A stretch of 64,000 nt of DNA from Streptomyces nigra. Lineage in GTDB: Bacteria; Actinomycetota; Actinomycetes; Streptomycetales; Streptomycetaceae. Below the pieces are notes generated by a model, which did no database searches, had not been told where the DNA came from, and saw only the letters and a list, made by a program, of their open reading frames with translations. The DNA is taken from positions 4,146,501-4,210,500 of the forward strand of contig NZ_CP029043.1 in assembly GCF_003074055.1 (NCBI RefSeq), read 5' to 3'. A program made the translations under genes and the position numbers. Shown piece by piece: positions 7,655 through 15,857 of the stretch. Position 1 is the stretch's first letter, and every line of letters begins with the position of its first letter.

Positions 7655-9055
7655 ATGACCGACTTCAGCGACAGACAGGGCCCGGCTCTCAGCCGTCGCG
7701 GGCTCATCGGGGCCGGCCTCGGTGCCGCCGTGCTCGGCGCGACCGGCGCGGGCACCGCACAGGCGCGTGTCCCCTCCGGAGGAAACGGCGCGGGGCCCGC
7801 CGGACGCCGGGCCGTGGCCTTCCTCGCCGCCGCCATGGACGCCTACCCCGGGCAGGGGCCCGTCCGGCTCGCCCAGAGCTACACCGACCAGGCCGGTCTC
7901 TTCAGCACCGCCTTCACCTACGACAACGGGCTCGCGATCCTCGCGCTCCTCGCCGCCCGTACGCCGGACGCGCACGCCCGCGCGGTCGCGCTCGGGGACG
8001 CGCTGCTGTACGCGCAGGCGCACGACCCCGCCCATGACGACGGGCGGCTGCGGCAGGCGTACAACGTGGGGCCGTACACCTTCTACGACGGCACGCTGCA
8101 GCCAGACGGGTTCGTGCGGGCGGACGGCACGGCCAACGTGGGGACGCAGTTCGGGTTCACGGGGACGGCCGTCGGCGACATGGCCTGGGCCGGGATCGCG
8201 CTGGCCACCCTGGCCGGGCGGACCGGGAAGCGCCGCTTTTGCGACGGTGCCGTGCGGATCGGGGAGTGGATCGAGCGCAACGGGCGTACGGACGACGAAC
8301 CCCTCGGCGGCTACAAGTTCGGTGTCGACGGGTCGGGCGCGAAACTCCCCTTCACCTCCACCGAGCACAACACCGACCTCGTCGGCCTGTTCGGGCGGCT
8401 CGCCCGGCTCACGGGGGACCGCGTCTGGCGCGAGCGGCGGGCCCACGCCCGCGCGTTCGTGGAGCGGATGTGGGAGGCGGACGGCGGCTTCTTCTACACC
8501 GGCACCAACGACGGGGTGACCGTCAACCGCTCACCCATCCCCGAGGACACCCAGACCTGGACGTACCTCGCCCTCGACGCGCGGTCCCGGGCGCGCTCGC
8601 TCGACTGGGCCGCGCGCCACCTCGCCGTCACCGACCACGCCGGACGGCCCAACAGCACGGTCCCGGCAGGGCAGTCGTACGAGGGTGTCACCTTCAGCTC
8701 CGCCAGCCTGCTGGCCGACGAGGACCGCCCGATCGCCGAGGGGCAGCCCAAGCCGGACCGCAACGGCGTCTGGTTCGAGGGCACCGCCCATCTCGCGCTC
8801 TGCCTGCGCGACCGGCACGGACGGGGCGACGCGGCCCGGGCGCGGCGGCTGCTCGACTCGATCGAACGGGCCCAGGACCGGCTCGGCGACGGCCAGACCG
8901 TCGGCGGACGCGCCCTGCCCGCGCGGGCCGGGGTGGTGTCGGCCACCAGCCCGATCGACACCGGCTTCGGGTTCGGCTACTACCCGTACCGGCATCTGGG
9001 GGCCACGGCCTGGTACGTGATGGCGGCCGAGCGCTTCAATCCGCTGAGCGCCTGA
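7655..9055 (+). CDS. Tat-exported protein, probable carbohydrate-active enzyme
   Basis: A 466-residue protein from ATG 7655, with the ribosome binding site GAGGGAG 4 nt upstream. The N-terminus has a twin-arginine signal (LSRRGLIGAGLGAAVLGATG, residues 10-29) and a likely cleavage site after AQA. The mature part is helical with aromatic-rich motifs (TFYDGTLQPDG, DTQTWTYLALDA, GFGYYPYRHLGA) reminiscent of (alpha/alpha)6 glycosidase or epimerase folds, but I cannot identify catalytic residues. The LacI-type palindrome in its promoter supports a role in carbohydrate use outside the cell. It appears monocistronic. Confidence 0.75.
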   Translation: MTDFSDRQGPALSRRGLIGAGLGAAVLGATGAGTAQARVPSGGNGAGPAGRRAVAFLAAAMDAYPGQGPVRLAQSYTDQAGLFSTAFTYDNGLAILALLAARTPDAHARAVALGDALLYAQAHDPAHDDGRLRQAYNVGPYTFYDGTLQPDGFVRADGTANVGTQFGFTGTAVGDMAWAGIALATLAGRTGKRRFCDGAVRIGEWIERNGRTDDEPLGGYKFGVDGSGAKLPFTSTEHNTDLVGLFGRLARLTGDRVWRERRAHARAFVERMWEADGGFFYTGTNDGVTVNRSPIPEDTQTWTYLALDARSRARSLDWAARHLAVTDHAGRPNSTVPAGQSYEGVTFSSASLLADEDRPIAEGQPKPDRNGVWFEGTAHLALCLRDRHGRGDAARARRLLDSIERAQDRLGDGQTVGGRALPARAGVVSATSPIDTGFGFGYYPYRHLGATAWYVMAAERFNPLSA

Positions 9056-9155
9056 CCGGGGCCCCAGGGGCGAACGTGACGCGTCGCCCCGGTGAACCAC
9101 TAGCATCACGCCGTTGATGACGGTGGCAGCGGTACGAGACGGGCGAGGGACAGGC

Positions 9156-10049
9156 ATGACGGAACTGAGGATCGCCGTGGCCGTGGTGACCATGGGGAAC
9201 CGTCCCGCGGAGGTCGACGCGCTGCTGGAGTCCGTGGCCAAGCAGGACCTCGCCCCCCATCGCATCGTGGTCGTCGGCAACGGCTGCCCGCTTCCCGAGT
9301 TCGCCGAACGCCTCTCCCTGCCCGGCGAGTTCACCGGCATCGAACTCGACGAGAACCTCGGCTGCCCCGGCGGGCGCAACGTCGCCCTCGAGCGGCTGCG
9401 CGCGTTCGGGGACGTCGACGTCGTCGTCGAGCTGGACGACGACGGGCTGCTCGTCGACGCCGATGTGCTGCGCCGGGTACGGGACCTGTACGCCGCCGAC
9501 GACCGGCTCGGCATCGTCGGGTTCCGGATCGCCGACGAGCACGGCGAGACACAGCAGCGGCACGTACCGAGGGTCGGCAAGTCCGACCCGATGCGGGGCG
9601 GATACGTCACCGGCTTCCTCGGCGGCGGGCACGCGCTGCGCATGGCGATGCTCGCGCAGACCGGCGACTGGCCCGCGCGATTCTTCTTCGCCCACGAGGA
9701 GACCGACCTGGCGTGGCGGGCGATCGACGCGGGCTGGCGCATCCTCTACGCGCCCGAGCTGCTGCTCCAGCACCCGAAGACGTCGCCCGCGCGGCACGCC
9801 ATCTACTACCGCGTGAACGCCCGGAACCGGGTCTGGCTGACCCGGCGCCGTCTCCCTCTTCCGCTCATCCCCGTCCATCTCGGGGTGTGGGTGCTGCTCA
9901 CGCTCGCCCGCACCCGGTCGGCGGCCGGGCTGCGGGCCTGGTTCGGCGGCTTCCTGGAGGGCGTCCGGGAACCGGCGGGCGAGCGGCGGCCGATGAGCTG
10001 GCGCACGGTGGGACGCCTCGTCCGGCTGGGACGCCCGCCGATTCTCTGA
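9156..10049 (+). CDS. Family 2 glycosyltransferase
   Basis: A 297-residue protein from ATG 9156, preceded by GAGGGACAGG; in-frame starts further upstream are less likely because a TAGCAT -10 at 9101-9106 would place the transcript start near 9113. The N-terminal GT-A fold shows VVTMGNRPAEVDALLESV, the metal/nucleotide-binding motif ELDDDG near residue 88, and an acceptor-site HEETDLAWR near residue 180. The C-terminus has a hydrophobic segment (LPLPLIPVHLGVWVLLTL), so it is probably membrane-associated. It transfers a sugar from a nucleotide sugar to an unknown acceptor, possibly a cell-envelope glycan. Confidence 0.85.
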   Translation: MTELRIAVAVVTMGNRPAEVDALLESVAKQDLAPHRIVVVGNGCPLPEFAERLSLPGEFTGIELDENLGCPGGRNVALERLRAFGDVDVVVELDDDGLLVDADVLRRVRDLYAADDRLGIVGFRIADEHGETQQRHVPRVGKSDPMRGGYVTGFLGGGHALRMAMLAQTGDWPARFFFAHEETDLAWRAIDAGWRILYAPELLLQHPKTSPARHAIYYRVNARNRVWLTRRRLPLPLIPVHLGVWVLLTLARTRSAAGLRAWFGGFLEGVREPAGERRPMSWRTVGRLVRLGRPPIL

Positions 10050-10116
10050 GGACGCGGCGAAGCGACCTGCCCGTACAGGAGAGCGGCCTGCCCGGGCACG
10101 GCGACCCGCCCGCCCC

Positions 10117-11820
10117 TCACTTCGCGTCCGCGTAGCACTCCACCACCGCCGTCGTGAACGGGAACCGCACGGGCGTCTCCCCGAACGTGAGCCGTCCGGC
10201 GAGCGCCGACGCCTCCCGGATCGCCGTCACCACGGCCTCCGCCTCCTCCTCCGGGCAGTGCACGATCACCTCGTCGTGCTGGAAGAAGACCAGCTCCGCC
10301 GCCATCCCCGCGCAGGACCGGCGCAGCGCGGCGAGCAGCAGCAGCGCCCAGTCGGCGGCGCTGCCCTGGACGACGAAGTTGCGGGCGAAGCGGCCGCGGG
10401 CGCGGGCGTTCGTCGAGGCGTACCCCGGCACCCAGTCCTGGGGCGAGGAGCCGTCGGCCGGGGTGTCCGGGGCGTCCGGGACGGGGATGCCCGCCTCCTC
10501 GGCGGGCGCGTCCGAGGCGCCCGCGGCCGGGGGCGAGGTCCGTCCCAGCCAGGTCCGTACGAGCCGCCCCTCCTCACCGGCCCGCGCCGCCTCGTCGACG
10601 TACGCGACCGCCTTGGGGAAGCGGCGGCGGAGCGCGGCGAGATTCTTCAGCCCGTCGCCGGACGTCTGGCCGTAGACGGCGCCCAGCACGGCGAGCTTGG
10701 CCTGGGCGCGGTCGCCGGAGAAGGCCCGGTCGGAGACGGCCTGGTAGAGGTCGCTCTCGCGTCCGGCGACCTCCATCAGGCCGGGGTCCCGGGAGATCGC
10801 GGCGAGCACCCGGGGCTCCATCTGGTCGGCGTCGGCCACGACGAGCCGCCAGCCCGGGTCGGCGACGACCGCGCGCCGGATCACCTTGGGGATCTGCAGG
10901 GCGCCCCCGCCGTTGGTCACCCAGCGCCCGGTGACGGTGCCGCCCGCGAGGAACTCCGGCCGGAACCGCCCGTCGCGCACCCAGTCCTGCAGCCAGGACC
11001 AGCCGTGGGCGACCCAGATCCGGTACAGCTTCTTGTACTCGACCAGCGGCTTCACCGCCGGATGGTCGACGGATTCGATCTCCCAGCGCCGGGTCGACTT
11101 GACCTTGACGCCGGCCTGGGCGAACGCCTTGATCACGTCGGCCGGCAGATCGGGCCGCACCCGGCGCCCGAACGCCGCCGACACCTCGTCCGCCAGCTCG
11201 GCCAGCCGGCGCGGCTCCCCGCCGCCCGCGTACCGCTCGCCGAGCAGGTCGGTGAGCACCTGACGGTGGACGGCGGCGCTCCAGGGGAGCCCGGAGCGGT
11301 TCATCTCGGCGGCCACGAGCATGCCCGCCGACTCGGCGGCGGTGAGCAGCCGCATACGGTCGGGATGCGCGGTCCTCTCGTGCCGCCGCTGCTGGTCGGC
11401 GTACACCTCGGCCAGGTCGGCGAGCGGCACATGGACCGCCTGCGGCTCGAACAGGGAGGACTGGGAGCCCGGCTCGGCGGCGCGCTGGGGCGGATCGGGC
11501 GGTACGGGGCCGCCGCGCAGCCGGGCGAGGGCCGCGGCGGCGGACCGCGGCGCTCCGTGCCGCCCCTCGTGGCCGAGGAGGAGGGTCTCGGCGTCCTCGA
11601 TGTCGTAGCACCGCTCCACGCGCACGCCCGCCGCGAGCAGGCGCGGATAGACCTCGGCGGTGGACCGCCACACCCACCGGGTGACGTCGGGCCGTGCGCG
11701 CACCGCCTCCGCGAGGTCGGGTGCGCGGTGCACGGGGCCCGCGAGCAGCCCGTCCGGGCCGAGGGGGGCGAGCTCCGCGCCGCCGTCCTCGGCCGGGGCG
11801 AGCGCCCACCGGTCGGTCAT
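10117..11820 (-). CDS. Family A DNA polymerase (3'-5' exonuclease/polymerase type)
   Basis: A 567-residue protein; ATG 11820 is chosen because a CACACT box sits 6 nt upstream. The polymerase half carries motif A (VVADADQMEPR, residues 327-337), motif B (RAQAKLAVLGAVYGQ, 371-385, with Lys375 and Tyr383) and motif C (FFQHDEVIV, 512-520). The N-terminal half corresponds to the exonuclease-like domain of stand-alone actinobacterial enzymes, but I see no intact DEDD set. It lacks the 5' nuclease of PolA. An unusual Pro/Ala-rich insert (about 431-468) separates motif B from the downstream helix. A role in repair or a specialised synthesis step is likely. Confidence 0.85.
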   Translation of the reverse strand: MTDRWALAPAEDGGAELAPLGPDGLLAGPVHRAPDLAEAVRARPDVTRWVWRSTAEVYPRLLAAGVRVERCYDIEDAETLLLGHEGRHGAPRSAAAALARLRGGPVPPDPPQRAAEPGSQSSLFEPQAVHVPLADLAEVYADQQRRHERTAHPDRMRLLTAAESAGMLVAAEMNRSGLPWSAAVHRQVLTDLLGERYAGGGEPRRLAELADEVSAAFGRRVRPDLPADVIKAFAQAGVKVKSTRRWEIESVDHPAVKPLVEYKKLYRIWVAHGWSWLQDWVRDGRFRPEFLAGGTVTGRWVTNGGGALQIPKVIRRAVVADPGWRLVVADADQMEPRVLAAISRDPGLMEVAGRESDLYQAVSDRAFSGDRAQAKLAVLGAVYGQTSGDGLKNLAALRRRFPKAVAYVDEAARAGEEGRLVRTWLGRTSPPAAGASDAPAEEAGIPVPDAPDTPADGSSPQDWVPGYASTNARARGRFARNFVVQGSAADWALLLLAALRRSCAGMAAELVFFQHDEVIVHCPEEEAEAVVTAIREASALAGRLTFGETPVRFPFTTAVVECYADAK

Positions 11821-11854
11821 GCCGCGAGTGTGGCACCCGGGTCTGACATCGGCC

Positions 11855-12625
11855 TCAGCCCTGGGCCGCGCCGTCCTCGCCGGCCGCCTCCCGCGCGGTC
11901 CGCTCACCGCTCTGGAGGTACTGCGAGAGCGCCTCGGCGATGTACGCCTCGGCGTCCTCCTTGGTGAGGCCGAGCCCGGACAGGACGCCGGAGCCGTTCT
12001 CGAACTCCAGCAGGGCCAGCAGGATGTGCTCGGTGCCGATGTAGTTGTGGCCGAGGCGCAGGGCCTCGCGGAAGGTGAGCTCCAGGACCTTCTTGGCGTC
12101 GGAGCCGTAGGGGATGAGCTCGGGGATCTCGTCGGCGGCGGGCGGCAGGGCCTCCGAGGCGGCCTGGCGCACGGTGTCGAGGAGGACGCCCCGCGCCGTG
12201 ATCGCCCGCGCGGCGATGCCGTCCGGCTCGGCGAGCAGGCCGAGGACGAGGTGCTCGGGGCGGCCCTCGGGGTTGCGGGCCGCGATGGCCTCGTTGTGGG
12301 CGGCCATCACCACGTTGCGGGCGCGCGGGGTGTAGCGGCCGAAGCCCTGCTGGGGGTCGAGGTCGTTGCCCTCCTTGGGCACGAACCGCTTCTGGGCGGC
12401 CTGCCGGGTGACCCCCATGCTGCGGCCGATGTCGGTCCAGGAGGCGCCGGAGCGTCGGGCCTGGTCCACGAAGTGGCCGATCAGGTGGTCCGCCACCTCG
12501 CCGAGGTGGTCGGCCGCGATCACGGCGTCCTGGAGCTGGTCCAGGGGCTCCTCGTGGACCTTCTTGATGGCCGCGATGAGTTCGTCGAGACGGACGGATG
12601 ACGTGATGCTCGGGTTCGTCGACAT
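11855..12625 (-). CDS. Clp N-domain / helix-turn-helix regulator
   Basis: A 256-residue protein. An N-terminal helical part (1-60) leads to a helix-turn-helix, SWTDIGRSMGVTRQAAQKRF (62-81). Then come two Clp_N repeats (about 98-160 and 165-235). The second, LGHNYIGTEHILLALLE, closely matches the Clp_N repeat of ClpC in this window (LGHNYIGTEHILLGLIR). There is no ATPase domain, so it is not a chaperone. It is probably a DNA-binding regulator that senses a ligand, substrate or adaptor of the Clp machinery. Two palindromes lie immediately upstream (12627-12645, 12655-12673), suggesting autoregulation and control of the divergent DUF2786 gene. Confidence 0.85.
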   Translation of the reverse strand: MSTNPSITSSVRLDELIAAIKKVHEEPLDQLQDAVIAADHLGEVADHLIGHFVDQARRSGASWTDIGRSMGVTRQAAQKRFVPKEGNDLDPQQGFGRYTPRARNVVMAAHNEAIAARNPEGRPEHLVLGLLAEPDGIAARAITARGVLLDTVRQAASEALPPAADEIPELIPYGSDAKKVLELTFREALRLGHNYIGTEHILLALLEFENGSGVLSGLGLTKEDAEAYIAEALSQYLQSGERTAREAAGEDGAAQG

Positions 12626-12626
12626 G

Positions 12627-12645
12627 TGTCAACCGTAGGTTGACA
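12627..12645. promoter_or_regulatory. Operator palindrome 1 (Clp-N/HTH gene)
   Basis: A perfect inverted repeat TGTCAACC-GTA-GGTTGACA begins 1 nt upstream of the ATG of the Clp-N/HTH gene. With the copy at 12655-12673 it forms a direct repeat with a 28-bp period. A bound protein would block transcription or translation start. Confidence 0.75.
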
Positions 12646-12654
12646 GTCGTGGGG

Positions 12655-12673
12655 TGTCAACCCGTAGTTGACA
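12655..12673. promoter_or_regulatory. Operator palindrome 2 (shared divergent promoter)
   Basis: TGTCAAC-CCGTA-GTTGACA is a second copy of the upstream palindrome, in the spacer between the Clp-N/HTH gene and the divergent DUF2786 gene. The sequence GTTGACAGTCGTGGGGTGT is repeated in both units. Confidence 0.7.
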
Positions 12674-12722
12674 GTCGTGGGGTGTTGGAGGACGACGGAG
12701 GGAACAGACTTACGATCGCTGG

Positions 12723-13841
12723 GTGAGCACGCCCAGCACCGTCGACCGCGCCTTCGAGGCCGCCCTCTACGACACCGAGCACGCGACGCTCGACACGGGC
12801 GCCAGCCTGCTCGCCGCCGACCCCGCGGCCGACGCCGAACTCGGCCGGCGCGGACTGGAGTTCGTCGCGGTGGCCTGGCGGCGCGGCTGGCAGCCCGCCG
12901 ACCTCGTACGGCTCGTGCGGCGGGACCTGGACGACACGCACGTCCGCCTGCTCGCGGCGCTGATCCGGGACCAGGCGCCCCAGGACCGGGAGCGCGGACC
13001 GCGCTGGCGGGCCCAGCTGGACGCTCTGCCCGCCGAGGCCCCGCCCCGCACCGACCGCTTCTCGCACGCCACCGCGGTACTGGAGCTGTACCGCCTGCTG
13101 CTGCGCCTGCCCGCGCTGGAGCCCCTGGAGGAGACGGCCGCCCCGTCCGGCGGGACCGCCCGCCCGGAGTCCCGGATGCTCACCCGTATCCGCGCGCTGC
13201 TCGCGAAGGCCGAGGCGACCGGGTTCCCGCAGGAGGCCGAGGCGCTCACCGCCAAGGCGCAGGAGCTGATGGCCCGGCACAGCATCGACGAGGCGCTGGT
13301 CGCCTCCCGTGCGCCGGCCGGGGCCGCCGACGCGCCGGGCGCCTGCCGGATCGGGGTGGAGCCGCCGTACGAGCAGGCCAAGGCCGTGCTGCTGGACGCG
13401 GTGGCGCGGGCCAACCACTGCCGGGCCGTGTGGAACGAGCCGTTCGGGTTCTCCACCGTCGTCGGGTTCGAGGCGGACCTGGAGGTCGTGGAGCTGCTGT
13501 ACACCTCCCTGCTGGTGCAGGCCCAGACCGCCATGACGAAGGCGGAGGCCGCGCAGCGGGCGGGCGGCCGCAGACGGACCAAGACCTTCCGGCAGTCGTT
13601 CCTGGCGGCCTACGCCCACCAGGTGAGCACCCGTCTGACCGCCGCCGTGCGGACCCAGGTGACCGACGACCTGCTTCCGGTCCTGGCGTCCCGCGAGGTG
13701 GCGGTCACCGACCGGCTGGACCGGATGTTCCCGCGGACCACGACGACCCGGCTGCGCGGGGTCAGTGACGACGCGGGCTGGACGGAGGGCGCGGAGGCGG
13801 CCGACCGGGCCCGCGTGGACCCGCGCCGGCCGCTGACCTGA
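12723..13841 (+). CDS. DUF2786 domain protein
   Basis: A 372-residue protein starting at GTG 12723. TACGAT lies 6 nt upstream, indicating a leaderless transcript. The DUF2786 core is visible around residues 155-195 (RMLTRIRALLAKAEATGFPQ then EAEALTAKAQELMARHSI), followed by a conserved C-terminal half with QSFLAAYAHQVSTRL. The family's biochemical role is not known to me. It is divergent from the Clp-N/HTH regulator and shares its twin palindromes, so that regulator may control it. Confidence 0.8.
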   Translation: MSTPSTVDRAFEAALYDTEHATLDTGASLLAADPAADAELGRRGLEFVAVAWRRGWQPADLVRLVRRDLDDTHVRLLAALIRDQAPQDRERGPRWRAQLDALPAEAPPRTDRFSHATAVLELYRLLLRLPALEPLEETAAPSGGTARPESRMLTRIRALLAKAEATGFPQEAEALTAKAQELMARHSIDEALVASRAPAGAADAPGACRIGVEPPYEQAKAVLLDAVARANHCRAVWNEPFGFSTVVGFEADLEVVELLYTSLLVQAQTAMTKAEAAQRAGGRRRTKTFRQSFLAAYAHQVSTRLTAAVRTQVTDDLLPVLASREVAVTDRLDRMFPRTTTTRLRGVSDDAGWTEGAEAADRARVDPRRPLT

Positions 13842-13868
13842 GTCCAGGTCGCCGTCCGCCTCCGGCCG

Positions 13869-14408
13869 TCAGTCCGTCGACTGCTGGAAGCCGGTCACCG
13901 AGGCGTCCGGCGTGCTCCCGTCGCTCTTCAGGGCGATGTCGCCGTACGCCCACTTGAAGCTGTGCGTCTTCTCGGCGCCGGGCAGCCGGACCGTCGCCGT
14001 CCGCGCCGCGAGGGACGTCTCGGCGCCCTCCTCGCCGCGGACGTACGTGAGGGTGAAGGCCAGCGAGGCGTCCTTCGCGAAGGTCGCCTTCCCGCCCGAG
14101 GCGGCCTCCGCGGCCGGGACCGCGGCGGTCGTGTCCCCCGCGACCAGCTCCACACCGGGCAGCCCCTCCACGGTGCAGGGGGCGTCGCCGCGGTTGGTGA
14201 CGGTGACGGGCACGTTGCCGGTGTCCCCGGCGGCGGGCGCGGCGTTGGCGGGCCCGAACCGCACGGCGAGATCGGCGGCGCAACCCGCCCCGGCCGTCGT
14301 ATCCGCCTTGTCCTGGGTGTTCTTCGCGTCCCTGGCGTCGTCGCAGGAGGTCAGCAGGAGCGCCGCGGCGAGGGCGGCGACGGAGGCGGTGACGGAGATG
14401 GTGCGCAT
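13869..14408 (-). CDS. DUF4232 lipoprotein
   Basis: A 179-residue protein with a lipoprotein signal peptide (MRTISVTASVAALAAALLL) and lipobox LTSC at Cys22. The mature domain has the DUF4232 pattern: CAADLAVRFG at the start, VTVTNRGDAPCTVEGLPGV in the middle and a C-terminal beta-rich part. Two cysteines (GCAADL and PCTVEG) may form a disulfide. It is exposed on the outer face of the membrane. It lies 51 nt downstream of another lipoprotein gene on the same strand; they may be co-transcribed. Confidence 0.8.
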   Translation of the reverse strand: MRTISVTASVAALAAALLLTSCDDARDAKNTQDKADTTAGAGCAADLAVRFGPANAAPAAGDTGNVPVTVTNRGDAPCTVEGLPGVELVAGDTTAAVPAAEAASGGKATFAKDASLAFTLTYVRGEEGAETSLAARTATVRLPGAEKTHSFKWAYGDIALKSDGSTPDASVTGFQQSTD

Positions 14409-14459
14409 GGAGTCCTCGGGAGGTCGCGTCGGTGAGCCGGTGACGTCACCGATCGGACA

Positions 14460-14999
14460 TCACGATCCCAGACCGGCGGTGGGCAGGCCGGTCGGCAGTT
14501 TGCCACCCTCCGCCTTGGTGTACGTCTCCGCGCCCAGGTCGCTCTTCCAGGTCACCTTCAGCTCGCCCTTGCCGACGGAGTCGACCGTCCCGGACGCCCG
14601 GTCCTTGCTGCCGTCCGTGCACGACAGCTTGATCGTCCGCTTGCCGGCGCTGCCGCTGCACACGGTCCCCCCGGTCGCGAACAGCCCGGCCTTGTCGCCG
14701 GTGACGACCAGGGCGACGGCCTTGCCGTCGGTGGTCGCCAGCCAGCTGCCCTCCAGATCACCGGCGGCCGAGGAAGAACCGCCGCCCGATCCGTCTCCCG
14801 AGCCGCCGCCCGTGCCCACGCCGGTCCCGGCGCTGGTCGGGGCGCCGCTGGGGGAGGCGTCGCCGTCGGAGTCGCCGCCCGAGCTGCACGCGGTGAGCGC
14901 GAGCGCGCCCACCAGGGACGCGGTCACGGCCACGCCCCTCGTCCACCGGCCCGAGGTGCGCGTACGCGAGAAAGTCGCCGAGGTCACTGGGAGCTCCAA
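14460..14999 (-). CDS. Putative lipoprotein with Gly/Ser linker
   Basis: A 179-residue protein with an extended basic N-terminus, a hydrophobic segment (VAVTASLVGALAL) and lipobox LTAC near residue 38. A low-complexity Gly/Ser/Asp linker (about 40-80) leads to a small beta-rich domain with two cysteines (TVCSGSAG and LSCTDGS) that could pair. The domain contains repeated 'GxVxSxGKGELKVTW' style strands. I do not recognise a family. It is upstream of the DUF4232 lipoprotein gene. Confidence 0.65.
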   Translation of the reverse strand: MELPVTSATFSRTRTSGRWTRGVAVTASLVGALALTACSSGGDSDGDASPSGAPTSAGTGVGTGGGSGDGSGGGSSSAAGDLEGSWLATTDGKAVALVVTGDKAGLFATGGTVCSGSAGKRTIKLSCTDGSKDRASGTVDSVGKGELKVTWKSDLGAETYTKAEGGKLPTGLPTAGLGS

Positions 15000-15019
15000 G
15001 CTGTAGCGGTCGGCACGGC

Positions 15020-15045
15020 CGTTCCGGCCGGGCGTGGCCGGAACG
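15020..15045. promoter_or_regulatory. Inverted repeat upstream of lipoprotein gene
   Basis: CGTTCCGGCC and its exact complement GGCCGGAACG are separated by 6 nt, 20 nt before the start of the lipoprotein gene at 14999 (minus strand). It may be an operator or a leader hairpin. The remaining DNA to 15392 is non-coding by appearance: the frames present have no ribosome binding site or family resemblance. Confidence 0.4.
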
Positions 15046-15392
15046 ACGGCAGCAAGTTACCAAGGAGTCGCTTCGTGGTCTCCGGGAGAGCCGGGACTTC
15101 TCGGGGCGCCCGCGGCACCGGGGTCGGCCGGCGACCCCGGCCGCACCGCGCGGCATACGGCATTGTCGGCCAACTCCGTTGCGGGGGCGGATACTTGAGT
15201 TTGGAACGACCGCCGCGAGGAACACGTCATTGTTCGGTGCACGAGGGGTTCGATCCGGACGTCCCCGCTCCGCCCGGGGCGCGACGATCACGAGCGGGGG
15301 CCGGCACACCCGTGTGGCGCGATTCCCGGGCCTGCGCTGGAACGCCGGGAGCACCTGCGTACGTCTGAGGAGTAACCGCGGGAACACCCCGC

Positions 15393-15415
15393 GTGCACGT
15401 GCATCTGCTCATGCA
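15393..15415 (+). promoter_or_regulatory. Shared promoter element upstream of DUF397 gene
   Basis: The block starts with GTGCACGTGCATCTGC, then TCATGCA. The same block with two changes occurs upstream of the ATPase gene (16452-16474, minus strand). The arms GTGCACGTGCAT and ATGCAGGTGCAC also form an imperfect inverted repeat (15393-15422). The element runs into the -35 position (ATGCAG, 15411-15416), and TATGAT at 15435-15440 is the likely -10. Confidence 0.65.
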
Positions 15416-15524
15416 GGTGCACGTGAACAGGGGCTATGATCCGAAAGCAGTTGTCCGGCACACGCACCACTGCACCACCTCATGCCTCATGGCGAAGAGC
15501 CACCGCACCATCGGGGAGCGACCT

Positions 15525-15767
15525 GTGGACCACGACGTGTACAACGGCATGGCGGCCACGGAGCTGGACGGGGTGGCCTGGCAGAAGAGCAGGCACAGCA
15601 ACTCCCAGGGCTCCTGCGTGGAGTTCGCGCGGCTGCCCGGCGGCGATGTCGCCGTACGCAACTCGCGCTTTCCCGACGGCCCGGCCCTCGTCTACACCCG
15701 CGCCGAGATCGAGGCGATGCTCCTCGGCGTCAAGGACGGCGAGTTCGACCACCTGGTCGCCGGCTGA
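15525..15767 (+). CDS. DUF397 small protein of a WhiJ-like set
   Basis: An 80-residue acidic protein from GTG 15525, with GGGGAGCG upstream. The DUF397 signature is clear: WQKSRHSNSQGSCVEFA, then VAVRNSRFPDGPALVYTRAEIEAML. DUF397 proteins pair with DUF5753-type HTH regulators in Streptomyces (the WhiJ family) and are thought to modulate or antagonise them. The cognate regulator is likely the gene at 16671 and the ATPase at 15858-16373 the third member. Earlier in-frame starts run through the promoter element and are rejected. Confidence 0.85.
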   Translation: MDHDVYNGMAATELDGVAWQKSRHSNSQGSCVEFARLPGGDVAVRNSRFPDGPALVYTRAEIEAMLLGVKDGEFDHLVAG

Positions 15768-15768
15768 C

Positions 15769-15813
15769 GCGGCCGTTCCGTCCCATACCGGTACAGGACG
15801 GCGCCCCGGCCGC
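15769..15813. terminator. Bipartite hairpin between convergent genes
   Basis: GCGGCCG and CCGTCC pair with GGACGG and CGGCCGC around a 12-nt loop, with small internal bulges. It lies between the DUF397 gene (ends 15767) and the ATPase gene (ends 15858 on the other strand). Confidence 0.45.
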
Positions 15814-15857
15814 TGTGACGCGCGTAGAACCCGGGCGTCGGCGGACGGGGCGGCTCG

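Noticed and set aside
10258..11967. A 569-residue frame opposite the DNA polymerase gene
   Set aside because: All polymerase motifs lie on the minus strand; the plus-strand translation has none.
15179..15439. An 86-residue frame before the DUF397 gene
   Set aside because: No ribosome binding site, Arg-rich translation, and it overlaps the shared promoter element.
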